Assembly (NCBI RefSeq): GCF_037975245.1
Contig: NC_092562.1
Coordinates: 354,501 to 418,500, forward strand
DNA from: Apostichopus japonicus
Lineage: Eukaryota > Echinodermata > Holothuroidea > Aspidochirotida > Stichopodidae
DNA length: 64,000 nucleotides
Reading direction: 5' to 3'
Every line of letters begins with the position of its first letter. The stretch's first letter is position 1. The notes below the pieces were generated by a model. The model ran no database searches. It was not told where the DNA came from and was given only the letters and a program-made list of their open reading frames with translations. Positions 63,104 through 64,000 of the stretch are shown piece by piece. Position numbers and translations under genes: made by a program.

Positions 63104-63592
63104 CCCATATGGTAGCATATGCCAATTAAAGACCCATTGACTTACACACTAAATCACAAAAGTAATGTGGTCTTTCAGCCTAGATAGCAGTTTTCACTAG
63201 CTAAACGCTACCCATCACCGGATAGCTGACAAGTTGGCCTTGTATGGCATCATCAATTTTCCGTATCATGACCATGCAGATTTTTTGCTATCAGAGCCTG
63301 AAGTTTTCGTCACTTGTAAACAAACCTCTTCACTTAATAGTCAACAATTTTCGTACGTTGCTCCTGGGAGGCCTAAAGGGGTCGAAACTGCCTCAATTGA
63401 CCCAATTTGTGCACCACATGTACTTCCACTCATGCTCTTCAACATACAAGCCACAAAAAAAAGCAGATCCTGATTAATAACAGGTCAAAAAAGATGTTCT
63501 CCTACTGCATTTTGGCACCTTTACTGAGATAGGAGAACATCCGGGCGGATTGATATATAGACTCTCATAGGAGTATGCCACCATATGGGATG
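63104..63592. repeat. Dispersed repeat family B, copy 2 with terminal inverted repeat
   Basis: It is related to 57370-57800. Its ends CCCATATGGTAGCATA (63105-) and TATGCCACCATATGGG (-63590) form an inverted repeat with one mismatch, suggesting a nonautonomous DNA transposon of about 490 bp. The two open frames inside (63234-63477) belong to the repeat and are not genes. Confidence 0.55.
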
Positions 63593-63711
63593 GCATCCAT
63601 TTTAGCTTCATTAAAGAAACACCTGTCTTTAAATCTTGAAAAGGGGGTACTCCGGTAAATGTGGTAACTATGTATCTTCCATGGTTTAAACCACATATAC
63701 GGCGCTCATAC

Positions 63712-63878
<167 letters not shown>

Positions 63879-64000
63879 GGAATCCATTATCCATTGTGGA
63901 AATTAATATTTCTATATAAAAAAAGATATTTAAAAAAATTCCGGGGAATATTGACAGATTGACAAATTTATCACATATAAATCATACATACCACCTGTTA

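Overview
The window looks like animal nuclear DNA, probably from a marine deuterostome invertebrate such as an echinoderm. It is AT-rich, with one widely split gene on GT-AG introns, many (TA)n microsatellites, long minisatellites and several small inverted-repeat transposons. The taxonomic guess rests on general style and on the gene's family resemblance, not on a diagnostic marker. Nearly all open frames in the window are short or lie inside tandem repeats, and I do not treat them as genes.

The one convincing gene is on the + strand and occupies 31471-60460. Ten exons join with matching splice phases into 447 complete codons with no stop. They encode the middle of a receptor guanylyl cyclase-like protein: a small cysteine-rich ectodomain without a recognisable natriuretic-peptide-receptor fold, a GEDC-x2-CP-x2-CG cysteine module, one transmembrane helix, a juxtamembrane segment, and a kinase homology domain up to the helix-F Asp. 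The kinase-like domain keeps the beta3 Lys and a DFG triplet, but the HRD Asp is replaced by Arg (HGRLK), as in guanylyl cyclase pseudokinase domains. The signal-peptide exon upstream and the dimerisation and cyclase exons downstream were not found, so the gene is partial at both ends. Its second intron is about 16 kb and holds much of the repeat DNA.

Layout: 1-31470 is noncoding as far as I can see. It holds two copies of a hAT-type MITE with perfect 8-bp target duplications (1461-1821, 21892-22271), a third hAT-like MITE (26198-26523), several fold-back elements, a decayed transposon with a possible recombinase-derived coding relic (29316-30433), a 25-bp array (10231-11055), a 20-bp array (11634-12669) and an 18-bp array (25331-25999). 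From 31471 to 60460 the gene's introns hold a degenerate ~150-bp array rich in AGGTCA words, arrays with 40-, 19-, 47- and 33-bp units, a TTAA-flanked inverted-repeat element (38499-39309) and another inverted-repeat element (40739-41178). From 60461 to 64000 I see dispersed repeats, a short 16-bp array and a long (TAA)n tract, with no further exon.

No rRNA, tRNA, CRISPR array, replication origin or bacterial-type operon was recognised. All repeat boundaries and exon models were made by eye.
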